The notes under the pieces are model-generated. The model was not told the DNA's origin and made no database searches. It saw only the letters and a program-made list of their open reading frames with translations. Below are positions 54,059-62,586 of a DNA stretch of 64,000 bases, one piece after another. Made by a program: the position numbers and the translations under genes. The number at the start of each line of letters is the position of its first letter. Within the stretch, counting starts at the first letter, position 1. The stretch comes from CAZBBC01 sp964489835. GTDB taxonomy: Bacteria; Calditrichota; Calditrichia; JAJRVZ01. The stretch lies in assembly GCA_964489835.1 (NCBI GenBank), contig CAZBBC010000002.1:1-64000 (forward strand), read 5' to 3'.

Positions 54059-55456
54059 ATGAAAAAGTTCAATTTTAAATACAGATTGCTTATTCTGATT
54101 TTAATACTATTATATAATAGTTTTCCGCTTTTTTCACAGGATACCATGTGGCAGGTGGGGGTGGCCCGTGTGGACATAACACCCACTGACACATTATGGC
54201 TGGCCGGATATGCAGCCCGCGATCATGCCGCGGAAGGGACTTTGCATCAGCTCTGGGCCAAAGCCATGGCTCTTCAGGATCGGAAAGGAAACCGCGCGGT
54301 ATTGGTAACTACCGATATTTTAGGATTTACCAAAAACATTTCTGATTATATCACCACCAGATGCGCGAAAGAATATGGACTTGAAAGATCACAAATCATA
54401 CTCAGCAGTACACATACCCACACCGGTCCGGTCGTAAGGGAAGGTCTTTATATCATTTATCCTTTGACCAATGAACATATTGAGCGAATTGAAACCTATT
54501 CCGGTCAATTGGAAAACGATATTGTTCGTGTTATCGGTCAAGCGTTTGAAAATATGACCACTGCTGAACTTTCTACCGCTAATGGTGTTGTCCGTTTTCA
54601 AGTCAACCGGCGAAACAACAACGCCAAAACATTATCGGAGCAATCAGACCTTAATGGCCCGAATGATTTTGCCGTACCGGTTTTGCAGGTGCGTCGAAGA
54701 AATGGGAGTTTATTGGCTACAGTCTTTGGTTACGCCTGTCATCCGACCGTTTTAAATTCTTATCAATGGTCGGGAGATTATCCGGGTTTTGCTCAATTGG
54801 CTTTAGAAGATAAGTTTCCGGGTACAACCGCTCTTTTCTTCCAGGGCTGTGGTGCCGATCAAAACCCACTCCCCCGTCGATCATTAAACCTTGCCCGCCA
54901 ATATGGCCAGGAATTGGCGGCAGCGGTTGAGCGGGTCATTCATGATGAGTGCGAGTCTCTTGTCTCTGATCTGAGGACAGGTTATACAGAAGTTGACCTT
55001 GCCTTTAGTGAACCTCCCACCCAACAAACGCTGGAAAAAATAGCAGCAGATTCTACTGTAAATTATAAACAAAAATGGGTACAAAAAATACTGAAAAAGT
55101 TAAATAAAGGAGAATCATTACCAACCTCCTATCCCTATCCGATTCAGATCTGGAAATTGGGAAATCAGTCCATTTTTGCATTAGGTGGAGAAGTTGTGGT
55201 TGATTATGCGATTACTTTGAAACGATTATTTGGACAAAATGCCTTTGTGATGGGTTATTGTAATGATGTCATGGGCTATATTCCCTCCGTGCGTGTATTG
55301 CGTGAAGGCGGTTATGAGGGGGTAACATCACAGATCGTATACGACTTGCCCGGTACCTGGAAAGCAGATATCGAGGCAAAGATAATATATACTATTCTTC
55401 AATTAGCCAAAGAAACAGGAATTGAACTTCCTGAATCACAAATAATATCAAACTAA
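54059..55456 (+). CDS. Exported ceramidase-fold protein, copy 3
   Basis: 465 aa from ATG 54059 (AGGA at 54047-54050). Signal peptide ends FPLFSQD. Family start VGVARVDITPTD, zinc motif SSTHTHTGPV, YACHPTVLNSY, and the nucleophile-region loop FQGCGADQNPLPR, with Asn where the ceramidases have Ser. Such a GADQNP variant is common in my memory of uncharacterised homologs. It follows the terminator and repeats at 53.6-54.0 kb and therefore has its own transcript start. It is the last gene of the glycan region; beyond it the style of the DNA changes. Confidence 0.85.
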   Translation: MKKFNFKYRLLILILILLYNSFPLFSQDTMWQVGVARVDITPTDTLWLAGYAARDHAAEGTLHQLWAKAMALQDRKGNRAVLVTTDILGFTKNISDYITTRCAKEYGLERSQIILSSTHTHTGPVVREGLYIIYPLTNEHIERIETYSGQLENDIVRVIGQAFENMTTAELSTANGVVRFQVNRRNNNAKTLSEQSDLNGPNDFAVPVLQVRRRNGSLLATVFGYACHPTVLNSYQWSGDYPGFAQLALEDKFPGTTALFFQGCGADQNPLPRRSLNLARQYGQELAAAVERVIHDECESLVSDLRTGYTEVDLAFSEPPTQQTLEKIAADSTVNYKQKWVQKILKKLNKGESLPTSYPYPIQIWKLGNQSIFALGGEVVVDYAITLKRLFGQNAFVMGYCNDVMGYIPSVRVLREGGYEGVTSQIVYDLPGTWKADIEAKIIYTILQLAKETGIELPESQIISN

Positions 55457-55590
55457 TTAAAAGACTCTAATAATTCTCACTTCACGATAGTATTACCACA
55501 CCTCAATTACTGATAAAATTCTATAAAGTATATTGCAATGGATATCATATTGATTATATTTGAGCAAAGTATATAAAAATTATTTAATAA

Positions 55591-55869
55591 CCCGGTTTAA
55601 TTTATGGTTTTGGTAAAACGACTTTAAAATATCCGTATGAAGAAGATATAATTTATACTGCTTCAGGATATGGATTTTGTATAATGTCTGAATTTTTCTA
55701 TAATATTTATAATAATTTCGATATTGGTGTTGAGTTTGGCAACAGAAATTTTGAAACAAATAACCTGGAAGATGAAAATGGTAATAAATGGACTATGGAT
55801 ATAGTAGATAATTATACACCTATAAATCTTGATTTCTCAGGTTTTTTTTGCTGGAAAACTAATATATAG
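55591..55869 (+). pseudogene. C-terminal fragment of a beta-barrel-like membrane protein
   Basis: Open frame without a start from 55591 (after a stop at 55588-55590) to TAG 55869: GLIYGFGKTTLKYPYEED, YTASGYGFCIMSEFFYNIYN, FDIGVEFGNRNFETN, and a final NLDFSGFFCW. Alternating aromatic and polar residues look like outer-membrane beta-strands. An ATG at 55684 could start a 61-aa protein but the protein-like pattern begins further upstream. The stretch 55457-55590 has nothing recognisable. Confidence 0.4.
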
Positions 55870-55907
55870 ATTCAAATAAAAGAACAATTGTTTTTAATAT
55901 TTATCGC

Positions 55908-56012
55908 CACATCAATTCACTCAAGCGGACGCTTGGCTCGAGCGCTGAGTTCACGTAAAGCTCGTTGGTCAACAAAGCATTTTACAGGTGCCGCTTATGC
56001 CAAGCGTTAGCA
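55908..56012 (+). other. attC-like recombination site 1 (left border of mazEF cassette)
   Basis: Ends in GTTAGCA (56006-56012), matching the integron R' core GTTRRRY except at one base. Inside, AAGCGG (55923-55928) pairs with CCGCTT (55991-55996), as in long attC sites, and the left part reads CAATTCACTCAAGCGG. The R'' side (around ACATCAA, 55909-55915) is degenerate. The 7-base core and two more bases (GTTAGCATG) are the exact complement of CATGCTAAC at 56694-56702, as expected for two ends of one cassette. Confidence 0.55.
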
Positions 56013-56096
56013 TGTACTTTTTATATTTTCGATATTTTGTATTGAATATCTAAAATTATATTTGTATCATCATTGTATAAACAATGGCGAAATGAT

Positions 56097-56339
56097 ATGA
56101 GAACTAAAATTCAAAAATGGGGTAATAGTTTAGCATTACGAATTCCTATATCTTTTGCTAAAGAGACCAATCTTAAGAATGGTTCTTTTGTTAACTTAAG
56201 CCTTATCGAAGGAAAACTTGTTGCCAAGCCCCTTAAAGAAAAAGAGTATTCTCTTAAAGAACTACTTGGTAAAATAAATAAGGATAATCTTCATAGAGAA
56301 TTTGACAGTGGAAATGCTATTGGAAATGAGATATGGTAA
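56097..56339 (+). CDS. mazE: MazE-type antitoxin (AbrB/SpoVT fold)
   Basis: 80 aa from ATG 56097 (MRTKIQKWGNSLALRIP); the longer frame start at 56073 has no support. The motif IQKWGNSLALRIP is the swapped-hairpin DNA-binding core of MazE/AbrB. Binds and neutralises MazF and represses its own operator, presumably near 56030-56090 (AT-rich, unresolved). Overlaps mazF by 7 bases. RBS weak. Lies inside the stretch delimited by the attC-like sites. Confidence 0.92.
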   Translation: MRTKIQKWGNSLALRIPISFAKETNLKNGSFVNLSLIEGKLVAKPLKEKEYSLKELLGKINKDNLHREFDSGNAIGNEIW

Positions 56340-56680
56340 AAGGAAAATCATATATTCCCGATAGAGGAGATGTTATTTGGATATCACTCAAGCCACAATC
56401 TGGCCACGAACAATCAGGACGTCGTCCCGCCTTAGTTCTTTCCCCTTCTTCATATAATAGTAAAGTTGGTCTGTCAATATTATGTCCAATAACAAATCAG
56501 ATTAAAGGTTATCCCTTTGAGGTTCTATTACCAAAAAGTTTAAAAGTTAGCGGTGTGGCACTATCTGATCAAGTCAAAAATTTAGATTGGCGTTCAAGAA
56601 AAGCCGAGTATATTTGTACCCTTCCTGAAAAGATCACAGCAGAGGTATTGAATAAGTTAAACACGTTATTTGACATTTAG
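56333..56680 (+). CDS. mazF: MazF/PemK-family mRNA interferase toxin
   Basis: 115 aa. PDRGDVIWISLKPQSGHEQSGRRPALVLSP contains the family's catalytic Arg and the GHEQ.G.RPALVLS core (positions about 10-40), then CPITNQIKGYPFEV and GVALSDQVKNLDWRSR with the downstream catalytic Thr/Ser region. Cleaves single-stranded RNA at short motifs when MazE is lost. Stop at 56678; the attC-like site starts 16 bases later. As a toxin-antitoxin pair in a cassette it may stabilise the array. Confidence 0.94.
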   Translation: MVKGKSYIPDRGDVIWISLKPQSGHEQSGRRPALVLSPSSYNSKVGLSILCPITNQIKGYPFEVLLPKSLKVSGVALSDQVKNLDWRSRKAEYICTLPEKITAEVLNKLNTLFDI

Positions 56681-56695
56681 TATTTTAATGGCACA

Positions 56696-56756
56696 TGCTA
56701 ACAAAGCCACTTAAGCGGATCCGGCTGCGCCGGACCGCTTACTGGCAACGTTATAT
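56696..56756 (+). other. attC-like recombination site 2 (right end of mazEF cassette)
   Basis: 61 bases from TGCTAAC to GTTATAT. Nested arms: GCCA (56706-56709)/TGGC (56743-56746); AAGCGG (56713-56718)/CCGCTT (56735-56740); TCCGGC (56720-56725)/GCCGGA (56729-56734) with loop TGC. The A at 56719 is unpaired, an extrahelical base as in true attC sites. The order R''-L''-L'-R' follows the + strand, right for a gene cassette read left to right. TGCTAAC complements the R' of site 1 exactly. Confidence 0.78.
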
Positions 56757-56914
56757 GGCTGGATAAGCAATATACATAGGTGATGAATACCATTAGCATT
56801 GTCAAATCTGGTGTAATTAAAGCATAATGCAAGTATTGTTGTTTCAAACATTGCCATACAAGGTGTATATTTTTTTTATTTTAGCCGAAAATTATTCATT
56901 GAAGGGATCGCGTG

Positions 56915-57331
56915 ATGGATAAACCAAAACAGATCAACATTATACAAAGGTTGATATTGGCTTTTAGTATATTGGTTCTGATATTTGTACTTTTTGGGCT
57001 GTATGTTTTTTATGGTATCCATACCGTTTCCAATTTGACCCACATAATTCATAATCATCCTTTAGTTGTATCAAACACAGCCCTTCAATCGAATATTTCT
57101 ATTATGAAAATGAACCTTAACATGAAGGATGTGGTACTTTTGAATTCACAATCAGAAATCAACCGTACTATTAAGGCAACCAATGAGCAGGAAAGGCAAG
57201 TTTACAAGTATCTTGATATAGTAAAGGAGAGGATAATAGGTAGTGAAGGCAAGATGCTTGAAGATGAGGCCCGAATAGTATTTGGAAATTGGCGGCCGAT
57301 TCGAGAAGCCCTGCCCATCAAAATAACTTAA
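56915..57331 (+). pseudogene. Truncated sensor protein (N-terminal 4-helix-bundle sensor domain only)
   Basis: 138 aa: cytoplasmic start, one membrane helix (about residues 14-36), and a periplasmic helical sensor region like the four-helix-bundle domain of chemoreceptors (SNISIMKMNLNMKDVVLLNSQSE). The frame stops after FGNWRPIREALPIKIT, where the intact protein would continue to a second membrane helix, HAMP and signalling domains, so it is a 5' fragment. RBS GAAGGGA. The following 170 bases hold no gene. Confidence 0.65.
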
Positions 57332-57500
57332 TTAAAAATAACTTCAAAACACAAGTCCTTTGCGTTCTCTGTAGGACCTCTTCTCCAACTAAATTGGAGA
57401 AGAACCGTATACCTTTAACCTGTCACCAGATATCTCCTAATCAAGCTTTGACTCGATTAGGGTAGCAATCTCGATGTGACGGAAATGGCGGGAGAAGAAA

Positions 57501-60500
57501 ATGAAGATAGCCAATAAAATAAGCGTTTCTTTTCTTGTAACGGGTTTTGGGCTTACAGCTATTGGGGGTTTCGCCTTATACAAAATATCGGAAATCAACC
57601 TGAAAAACGAGATATTCAGGCATTTAGAGGCAACTGCCGAATCAAGAACACTCCATATAGAGACATTCCTGAATATGCAAAAAGAGGAGATAATACAGTT
57701 ATCCCAAAGTATAGTTCTTGAGAATTTTTTGCGTACAAACCAACAGGATCCGGATTACATGGATAAATTTGATATGGCTGAAAGGAGGTTGGAGAGCACA
57801 GAAAAGGTCAGTAAATATATAGATGAGGTTTTTGTTCTCAATGCAAAGGGAAAAACTGTTGCCTCCAGCGATAGAAGCAAAATCGGGCTGGACAAGTCCA
57901 CTGATGCCTATTTTTTGGGAGCAAAATCAGGACCGTACGTTAAAGATGCCTATCTTTCCAAAACAACGGGGCAGAAATCGATTGCTGTTTCTGCTCCGAT
58001 TAAAGACAGAGAAACAAAGGCCCTTCTGGGTGTAGCTGTTGGCAGGATTAACTTAAGCAAGTTAGATGAAATAACTGCCCGCAGGACCGGGCTGGGCAAA
58101 ACCGGGGAGATCTATGTGCTAAACAGACATGGCTATATGATAACCGCTTCCCGTTTCATAAATGATACCTTCCTTAAACTGAAAGTTGATACTGAAAACG
58201 CAAGAAAATGTTTAGAAGATCTCAGAAAATTCGGCAAAAAAACGCATGAGCATGAAGCTTTTGTATATACGGATTATAGAGGCATTGAGGTTCTTGGTGT
58301 CCATGACCATATCCCTGAGATGCAATGGGGGATTCTTGTAGAGATTGATAAATCTGAGTCCCTTGCCCCTCTAAATCAAATGAAGGTCACCTTTCTTATT
58401 ATAATGTTTTCTGTCCCATTGGCGGCATGGTTGATAGGCATTTATATTTCAAGATTTATAACAGGGCCTGTTCGAAAACTTCATGAAGGAACTGAGATAA
58501 TAGGCCGGGGTAATCTGGATTATCAAGTAGGCACTGACTCGAGAGACGAAATCGGCCAACTCTCAAGGGCCTTTGACAAAATGACAGGGGATTTGAAGAA
58601 GACTACAATATCGGTAGGTGAACTTAATAAAGAGATTGCCGAGCGCAAGCGGACGGAAGAGAAACTACGTGAGAACGAAGAAAAGTACAGGGTGCTTTTT
58701 GAGAAAAGCACTCTGGGTATTCTCATTACCGATATTGAAACTGGACTGTTTCTAGATGCTAATCCATCCTTTTGTCAAATGCTCGGATATTTAAAAGTAG
58801 AATTGCTGCAGTTGGGTATAGCGAGCATACACCCAAAGGACTCGCTGGATTATCTGATGACGGATATCAAGTCTCAGAAACAAGGTGAACAGCCGATATC
58901 TCGCTCGATTCCGTGCCTGCGGAAAGATGGTACAGTTTTCTATGCTGACATCGTTGGTGCTAATACCATCATAAATGGGCGGATGTGCATCGTGGGCTTC
59001 TTCATAGATGTTACCGAAATCATGCAGGCAAAGGAGGAATTGCACAGAAAATCTAAGGCCATGGAAGTTGCAATGGATGGTTTGGCGATTTTTAGTCATG
59101 ATGAAAAGTGCATCTATGCGAATGCCGCTTATGCGAAAATATATGGATACAACCACCCTAACGAACTTTTAAATAAAAACTGGAAAATACTTTACGATGA
59201 AAAAGAACTCCATAGACTTGAAAATGTCCTATTGCCTGAATTAGAGCAGCAAGGCAAATGGCGTGGCGAGGTGACCGGCAAAAAAAAGAATGGAACGCTA
59301 TTTCCCCTGGAAATTTCAGCGAACGGGTTGGATCAAGGCGATCTGATTTCCGTGGTTCGTGATATCACAGATCGCAAGCAGAAAGAGGAGGAAGTAAAGG
59401 AGGCTAAAGAGATTGCGGAGGCTGCTAATGTCGCTAAGAGTGAGTTCCTTGCCAACATGAGCCACGAGATTCGCACGCCCATGAACGGTATCATCGGCAT
59501 GACGGACCTGGTCCTGGACACCGATCTGACCCTAGATCAGCGGAAATATCTGGAAATGGCGAAGATGTCAGCAGATTCGCTCCTGGCACTGATCAATGAC
59601 ATCCTGGATTTTTCCAAAATTGAAGCCGGGAAAATGGAGCTGGAAGCGATCGATTTTAATCTGCGCGTTACACTTGAAAATGCGACCGACACCCTGGCGT
59701 TGAAGGCCCAGGAAAAGGGTTTGGAGTTGGCCTGCCACATCCGACCGGATGTTCCCACCGCTTTAATCGGCGACCCGGGTAGGCTGCGCCAGATTATCGT
59801 CAATATAGCGGGGAATTCTCTTAAATTTACCGAGGAAGGCGAAATTGTGATCCGGGTTGAAATGGAATCCGAAACGGACGATTCGGTGAATCTCCATTTC
59901 ATGGTAGCGGACACCGGCATCGGGATTCCTAAAGACAAATTGGATTCAATTTTCAAAAGTTTCGAACAGGTGGATGGTTCAACCGTGAGAAAGTACGGCG
60001 GCACGGGCTTGGGGCTATCAATAACCAGACAGTTTGTTGAAATGATGGGTGGAGAGATATACGTGGAGAGCCCGAACAGGCTTCGATTGGAGGAGGATTC
60101 CAATATCCCTGCCTGCGCCGAGGCTTCGGCAGGCAGTAAAAATCTTAACAATCGTCAATCTAAGGGGGGTCCCGGCAGCATTTTCCATTTTACTATCCGG
60201 TTTGAACTAAGCCGCTTGAAGGACATCAGTTTTACGTGTCCCAAACCGCTGGATCTTTCGGGAATGCCGGTTCTCATTGTGGACGACAATTACACCAACC
60301 GTATTCTGCTCCAGGAAATGATAACATCCTGGGGTCTTGTTCCAACTATTGCAGCCAATGGTAAGGAAGCGCTTGATCGTTTCAACGAGGCCTCTGCTTC
60401 AGGAACGCCGTATCGATTGATTTTATTGGATATGCAGATGCCGGAAATGGATGGCTTTGATGTAGCCAAAATAATCAAGGACGCTCCTTCGGGAAAAGAT

Positions 60501-61142
60501 GTAAAAATTATCATGCTTTCTTCCATAGGGCAGAGGGGCGACTCCGATCGCTGCAAAGAGGTCGGCATTTCAGGGTATCTGCCCAAACCCATAAAGCAAT
60601 CGGATCTGTTTGACGCCATCGTGATGACCATGGGGCTTTCCTCAGAAGAAACGCCGGCGGTCATCACTCGTCACAAAGTTTATGAAACGCGGGAAAGTTT
60701 CAATATCCTGCTGGCTGAGGACAACTTGATAAACCAGACCCTGGCTGTAAGGCTTTTGGAGACAAGAGGACACCGGGTTACCCTGGCATCAAACGGGATA
60801 GAGACTGTTGAGGCGTTTAAAAAGGGAGATTTCGATCTGATTCTCATGGATATCCAGATGCCGGAAATGGACGGGTATGAAGCCACGAGGGAAATAAGAA
60901 AATTGGAAGACGGAAGTCAGGCAAAACAAACACCAACCACCAATCCGCCAGAGGCGGACAAGTCAACAATAGGCAACAGGCAATCCAAAATCCAAAGGGT
61001 TCCTATCGTCGCCATGACGGCCCATGTCATGAAGGGTGATCGGGAAAAATGCCTTGAGGCGGGTATGGATGATTATATCTCCAAACCCATCAAGTCGGAG
61101 GTGCTTTATAGTGTCATCAATAAAGTTGCCCATAAATCGTAG
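57501..61142 (+). CDS. Hybrid sensor histidine kinase (dCache-HAMP-PAS-PAS-HisKA-HATPase-REC-REC), truncated before Hpt
   Basis: 1213 aa, inner membrane. TM1 about 8-28; periplasmic Cache-type sensor 30-290; TM2 about 295-316; HAMP to 372; two PAS domains about 400-640; HisKA with phospho-His655 (FLANMSHEIRTPMNG); HATPase with DTGIGIP and GGTGLGLSI; receiver 1 with Asp977 (LLDMQMPEMDG); receiver 2 with Asp1117 (LMDIQMPEMDG). Two inserts break domain borders: about 860-893 before GSIFHFT and about 1137-1165 before VPIVAMTAH, each holding a palindrome. The frame ends at TAG 61140-61142, immediately before an in-frame Hpt domain. No dedicated response regulator lies next to it. Confidence 0.93.
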   Translation: MKIANKISVSFLVTGFGLTAIGGFALYKISEINLKNEIFRHLEATAESRTLHIETFLNMQKEEIIQLSQSIVLENFLRTNQQDPDYMDKFDMAERRLESTEKVSKYIDEVFVLNAKGKTVASSDRSKIGLDKSTDAYFLGAKSGPYVKDAYLSKTTGQKSIAVSAPIKDRETKALLGVAVGRINLSKLDEITARRTGLGKTGEIYVLNRHGYMITASRFINDTFLKLKVDTENARKCLEDLRKFGKKTHEHEAFVYTDYRGIEVLGVHDHIPEMQWGILVEIDKSESLAPLNQMKVTFLIIMFSVPLAAWLIGIYISRFITGPVRKLHEGTEIIGRGNLDYQVGTDSRDEIGQLSRAFDKMTGDLKKTTISVGELNKEIAERKRTEEKLRENEEKYRVLFEKSTLGILITDIETGLFLDANPSFCQMLGYLKVELLQLGIASIHPKDSLDYLMTDIKSQKQGEQPISRSIPCLRKDGTVFYADIVGANTIINGRMCIVGFFIDVTEIMQAKEELHRKSKAMEVAMDGLAIFSHDEKCIYANAAYAKIYGYNHPNELLNKNWKILYDEKELHRLENVLLPELEQQGKWRGEVTGKKKNGTLFPLEISANGLDQGDLISVVRDITDRKQKEEEVKEAKEIAEAANVAKSEFLANMSHEIRTPMNGIIGMTDLVLDTDLTLDQRKYLEMAKMSADSLLALINDILDFSKIEAGKMELEAIDFNLRVTLENATDTLALKAQEKGLELACHIRPDVPTALIGDPGRLRQIIVNIAGNSLKFTEEGEIVIRVEMESETDDSVNLHFMVADTGIGIPKDKLDSIFKSFEQVDGSTVRKYGGTGLGLSITRQFVEMMGGEIYVESPNRLRLEEDSNIPACAEASAGSKNLNNRQSKGGPGSIFHFTIRFELSRLKDISFTCPKPLDLSGMPVLIVDDNYTNRILLQEMITSWGLVPTIAANGKEALDRFNEASASGTPYRLILLDMQMPEMDGFDVAKIIKDAPSGKDVKIIMLSSIGQRGDSDRCKEVGISGYLPKPIKQSDLFDAIVMTMGLSSEETPAVITRHKVYETRESFNILLAEDNLINQTLAVRLLETRGHRVTLASNGIETVEAFKKGDFDLILMDIQMPEMDGYEATREIRKLEDGSQAKQTPTTNPPEADKSTIGNRQSKIQRVPIVAMTAHVMKGDREKCLEAGMDDYISKPIKSEVLYSVINKVAHKS
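60109..60136. repeat. In-frame palindromic insertion 1 inside the kinase
   Basis: CTGCCT (60109-60114) with AGGCAG (60131-60136), inner GCCGA/TCGGC. It encodes PACAEASAGS between the N-terminal part of the HATPase and its last strand (GSIFHFTIRF), in a loop where homologs have only a few residues. The surrounding 32-codon stretch, with NNRQSK after it, appears inserted in frame. Confidence 0.7.
60944..60958. repeat. In-frame palindromic insertion 2 inside the kinase
   Basis: Perfect palindrome TCCGCC-AGA-GGCGGA, encoding PPEAD within an added stretch of the second receiver between REIRKLE and VPIVAMTAH. It is followed by GNRQSKIQ, recalling NNRQSKGG after insertion 1, so both inserts share their right-hand words. 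Confidence 0.68.
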
Positions 61143-61424
61143 AGTGAAAAAGAACGAAAACAGCCACAGTCCTTACAAGACTCAAAAACCTTTTCTCCAA
61201 AGACTTTTGACCTGTCCAGTGCCATGGAGACAGTTTCAGGTGATGAAGATCTTTTCCGGGAAATCACCGGCATGTTCATAGAAAGCTGTTCAGATCATAT
61301 AGCCAGGATCAAGGAAGGAATTACAGGAAACGATGCCGGTATCCTTGAGAGAGAAACCCACAGCCTGAAAGGTGCTGTAGGCAATTTCGGCGCTAAGGAA
61401 GTATACGAAATGTTAGGCAATTAA
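61143..61424 (+). pseudogene. Hpt domain cut off from the hybrid kinase by a stop codon
   Basis: The same frame as the kinase stays open after its TAG and reads through a linker to LFREITGMFIESCSDHIARI and HSLKGAVGNFGA, with phospho-His in HSLKG (codon 61359-61361). It ends early, after VYEMLGN, where Hpt domains continue for another helix. An internal ATG at 61224 could make a 66-aa Hpt fragment. Read as the C-terminus of a BarA-like kinase lost by a nonsense change and truncation. Confidence 0.75.
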
Positions 61425-61443
61425 ATTAAAAAAGAGGTGAATT

Positions 61444-62556
61444 ATGAGAAAATTAAAACTAATGTTTTTGTTTCTTTTCACAGCTCTTCCCGTTTTTTCC
61501 CAAACTACTAAATGGGCTGCCAAAGCCTCTAGTGCGCCGGTGATGAAACCGCCGTTTGAAAAGGTCCTTAGAGATAATCAGATCGTACGGATCAAGCCTG
61601 AAACGGATGCTGAAATTAAAATCACTGTCCGTAACGTATCCAATCAAAAAGGAATACTGACATCCGTCGCATTCAAGGATGGTCAACCCATCAAAGATCC
61701 TTCCATAAACACCTTTAGTTTGACGCCTAATCAGCGTAATTTAAGAATCACCCACAAAGAAGCGCCGACTGAAGCCGACTATATCGTTGTGCGTGTCCAA
61801 AAAGGTATGATTGGTATCAAGGCCGAACTGATTGAATCGCCCACAGGGATAGTGCTGACGCGTTTTGAACTCAAAGGCCCTTCCGGTCGTGAAACCGAGA
61901 TCAACCCTAAGAAAAAGTCTCTGGTCCAACTGACGGATGTGGCCACAGACGGCAAGGGGTCGAGTGGCACACTGTCCATTTATGCAACTGTTATAAAGGA
62001 AATGGAGGATGGTACCTCAGTATATCAAAGACAGTACCTTAAAACGATCGATTTCAAACTGGCCAGCGGCGCGACTAAAAAATGGGAATTTTCCCGAGAG
62101 CAGAAAGTCGATATCGTCAGCATTGATGTGATGCAAGGAATGGTCGATGTACGCATCGAACAACCCGAAACGGCCGGCTCCAACCCAGCGGCTTGGGGTC
62201 GGGATCCGCAGGCTGCAGGGCAAAAGGCCGAAGCCGAACCCCAAAAAGCATCTTTCATCCAGGAGGAAAAATCATTCGTGGAAGGGGAAATTCCCTTATA
62301 TGAAGGCACCATAATTAAACGATCGTCGTTTACGGGAAAAAAGGGCTCAGCCGAAATGGAGGCTGTCGCATCCCCTGAAAAAATAGCGAATTTTTATAAA
62401 TCGGAATTTGCCGCAAAAGGCTGGAGCGTGAAGACAGCGACTAACCACGGTGTCCTGTCCCAACTCGTCATGGTTAAAGGAAAACAGACCATGATACTCT
62501 CGGCAGGTCAACGTGATGAGAAGACCCTGATTACCTTGCTTATCGATGGTGAATAA
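61444..62556 (+). CDS. Exported protein of unknown function
   Basis: 370 aa, signal peptide ending PVFSQT. A beta-rich N-terminal half (about 40-230) is followed by a proline/alanine linker (SNPAAWGRDPQAAGQKAEAE) and a C-terminal region like proteins with a conserved PLYEGTIIKR..SPEKIANFYKSEFAAKGW pattern, seen in uncharacterised exported proteins. RBS AAAGAGG. The GC-rich linker resembles another small inserted element but no clear palindrome is seen. Not linked in function to the kinase as far as the sequence shows. Confidence 0.8.
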   Translation: MRKLKLMFLFLFTALPVFSQTTKWAAKASSAPVMKPPFEKVLRDNQIVRIKPETDAEIKITVRNVSNQKGILTSVAFKDGQPIKDPSINTFSLTPNQRNLRITHKEAPTEADYIVVRVQKGMIGIKAELIESPTGIVLTRFELKGPSGRETEINPKKKSLVQLTDVATDGKGSSGTLSIYATVIKEMEDGTSVYQRQYLKTIDFKLASGATKKWEFSREQKVDIVSIDVMQGMVDVRIEQPETAGSNPAAWGRDPQAAGQKAEAEPQKASFIQEEKSFVEGEIPLYEGTIIKRSSFTGKKGSAEMEAVASPEKIANFYKSEFAAKGWSVKTATNHGVLSQLVMVKGKQTMILSAGQRDEKTLITLLIDGE

Positions 62557-62586
62557 CATCAGCTTTACCGATTCGGAGGCTCAATC

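Noticed and set aside
57332..57500. Possible small RNA or promoter element between the sensor fragment and the kinase
   Set aside because: Contains short inverted words (CTTCTCCAACTAAATTGGAGAAG) that may form a hairpin, but no consistent promoter or RNA family could be supported.
59537..60151. Long minus-strand open frame (204 aa) opposite the kinase
   Set aside because: It mirrors the codons of the HisKA/HATPase part of the kinase, is rich in Ser and Ile and has no recognisable motif or RBS.
62179..62220. A third in-frame palindromic insertion in the exported unknown protein
   Set aside because: The linker is GC-rich and repetitive (CCCAGCGGCTTGGGG..) but I could not pair convincing arms.
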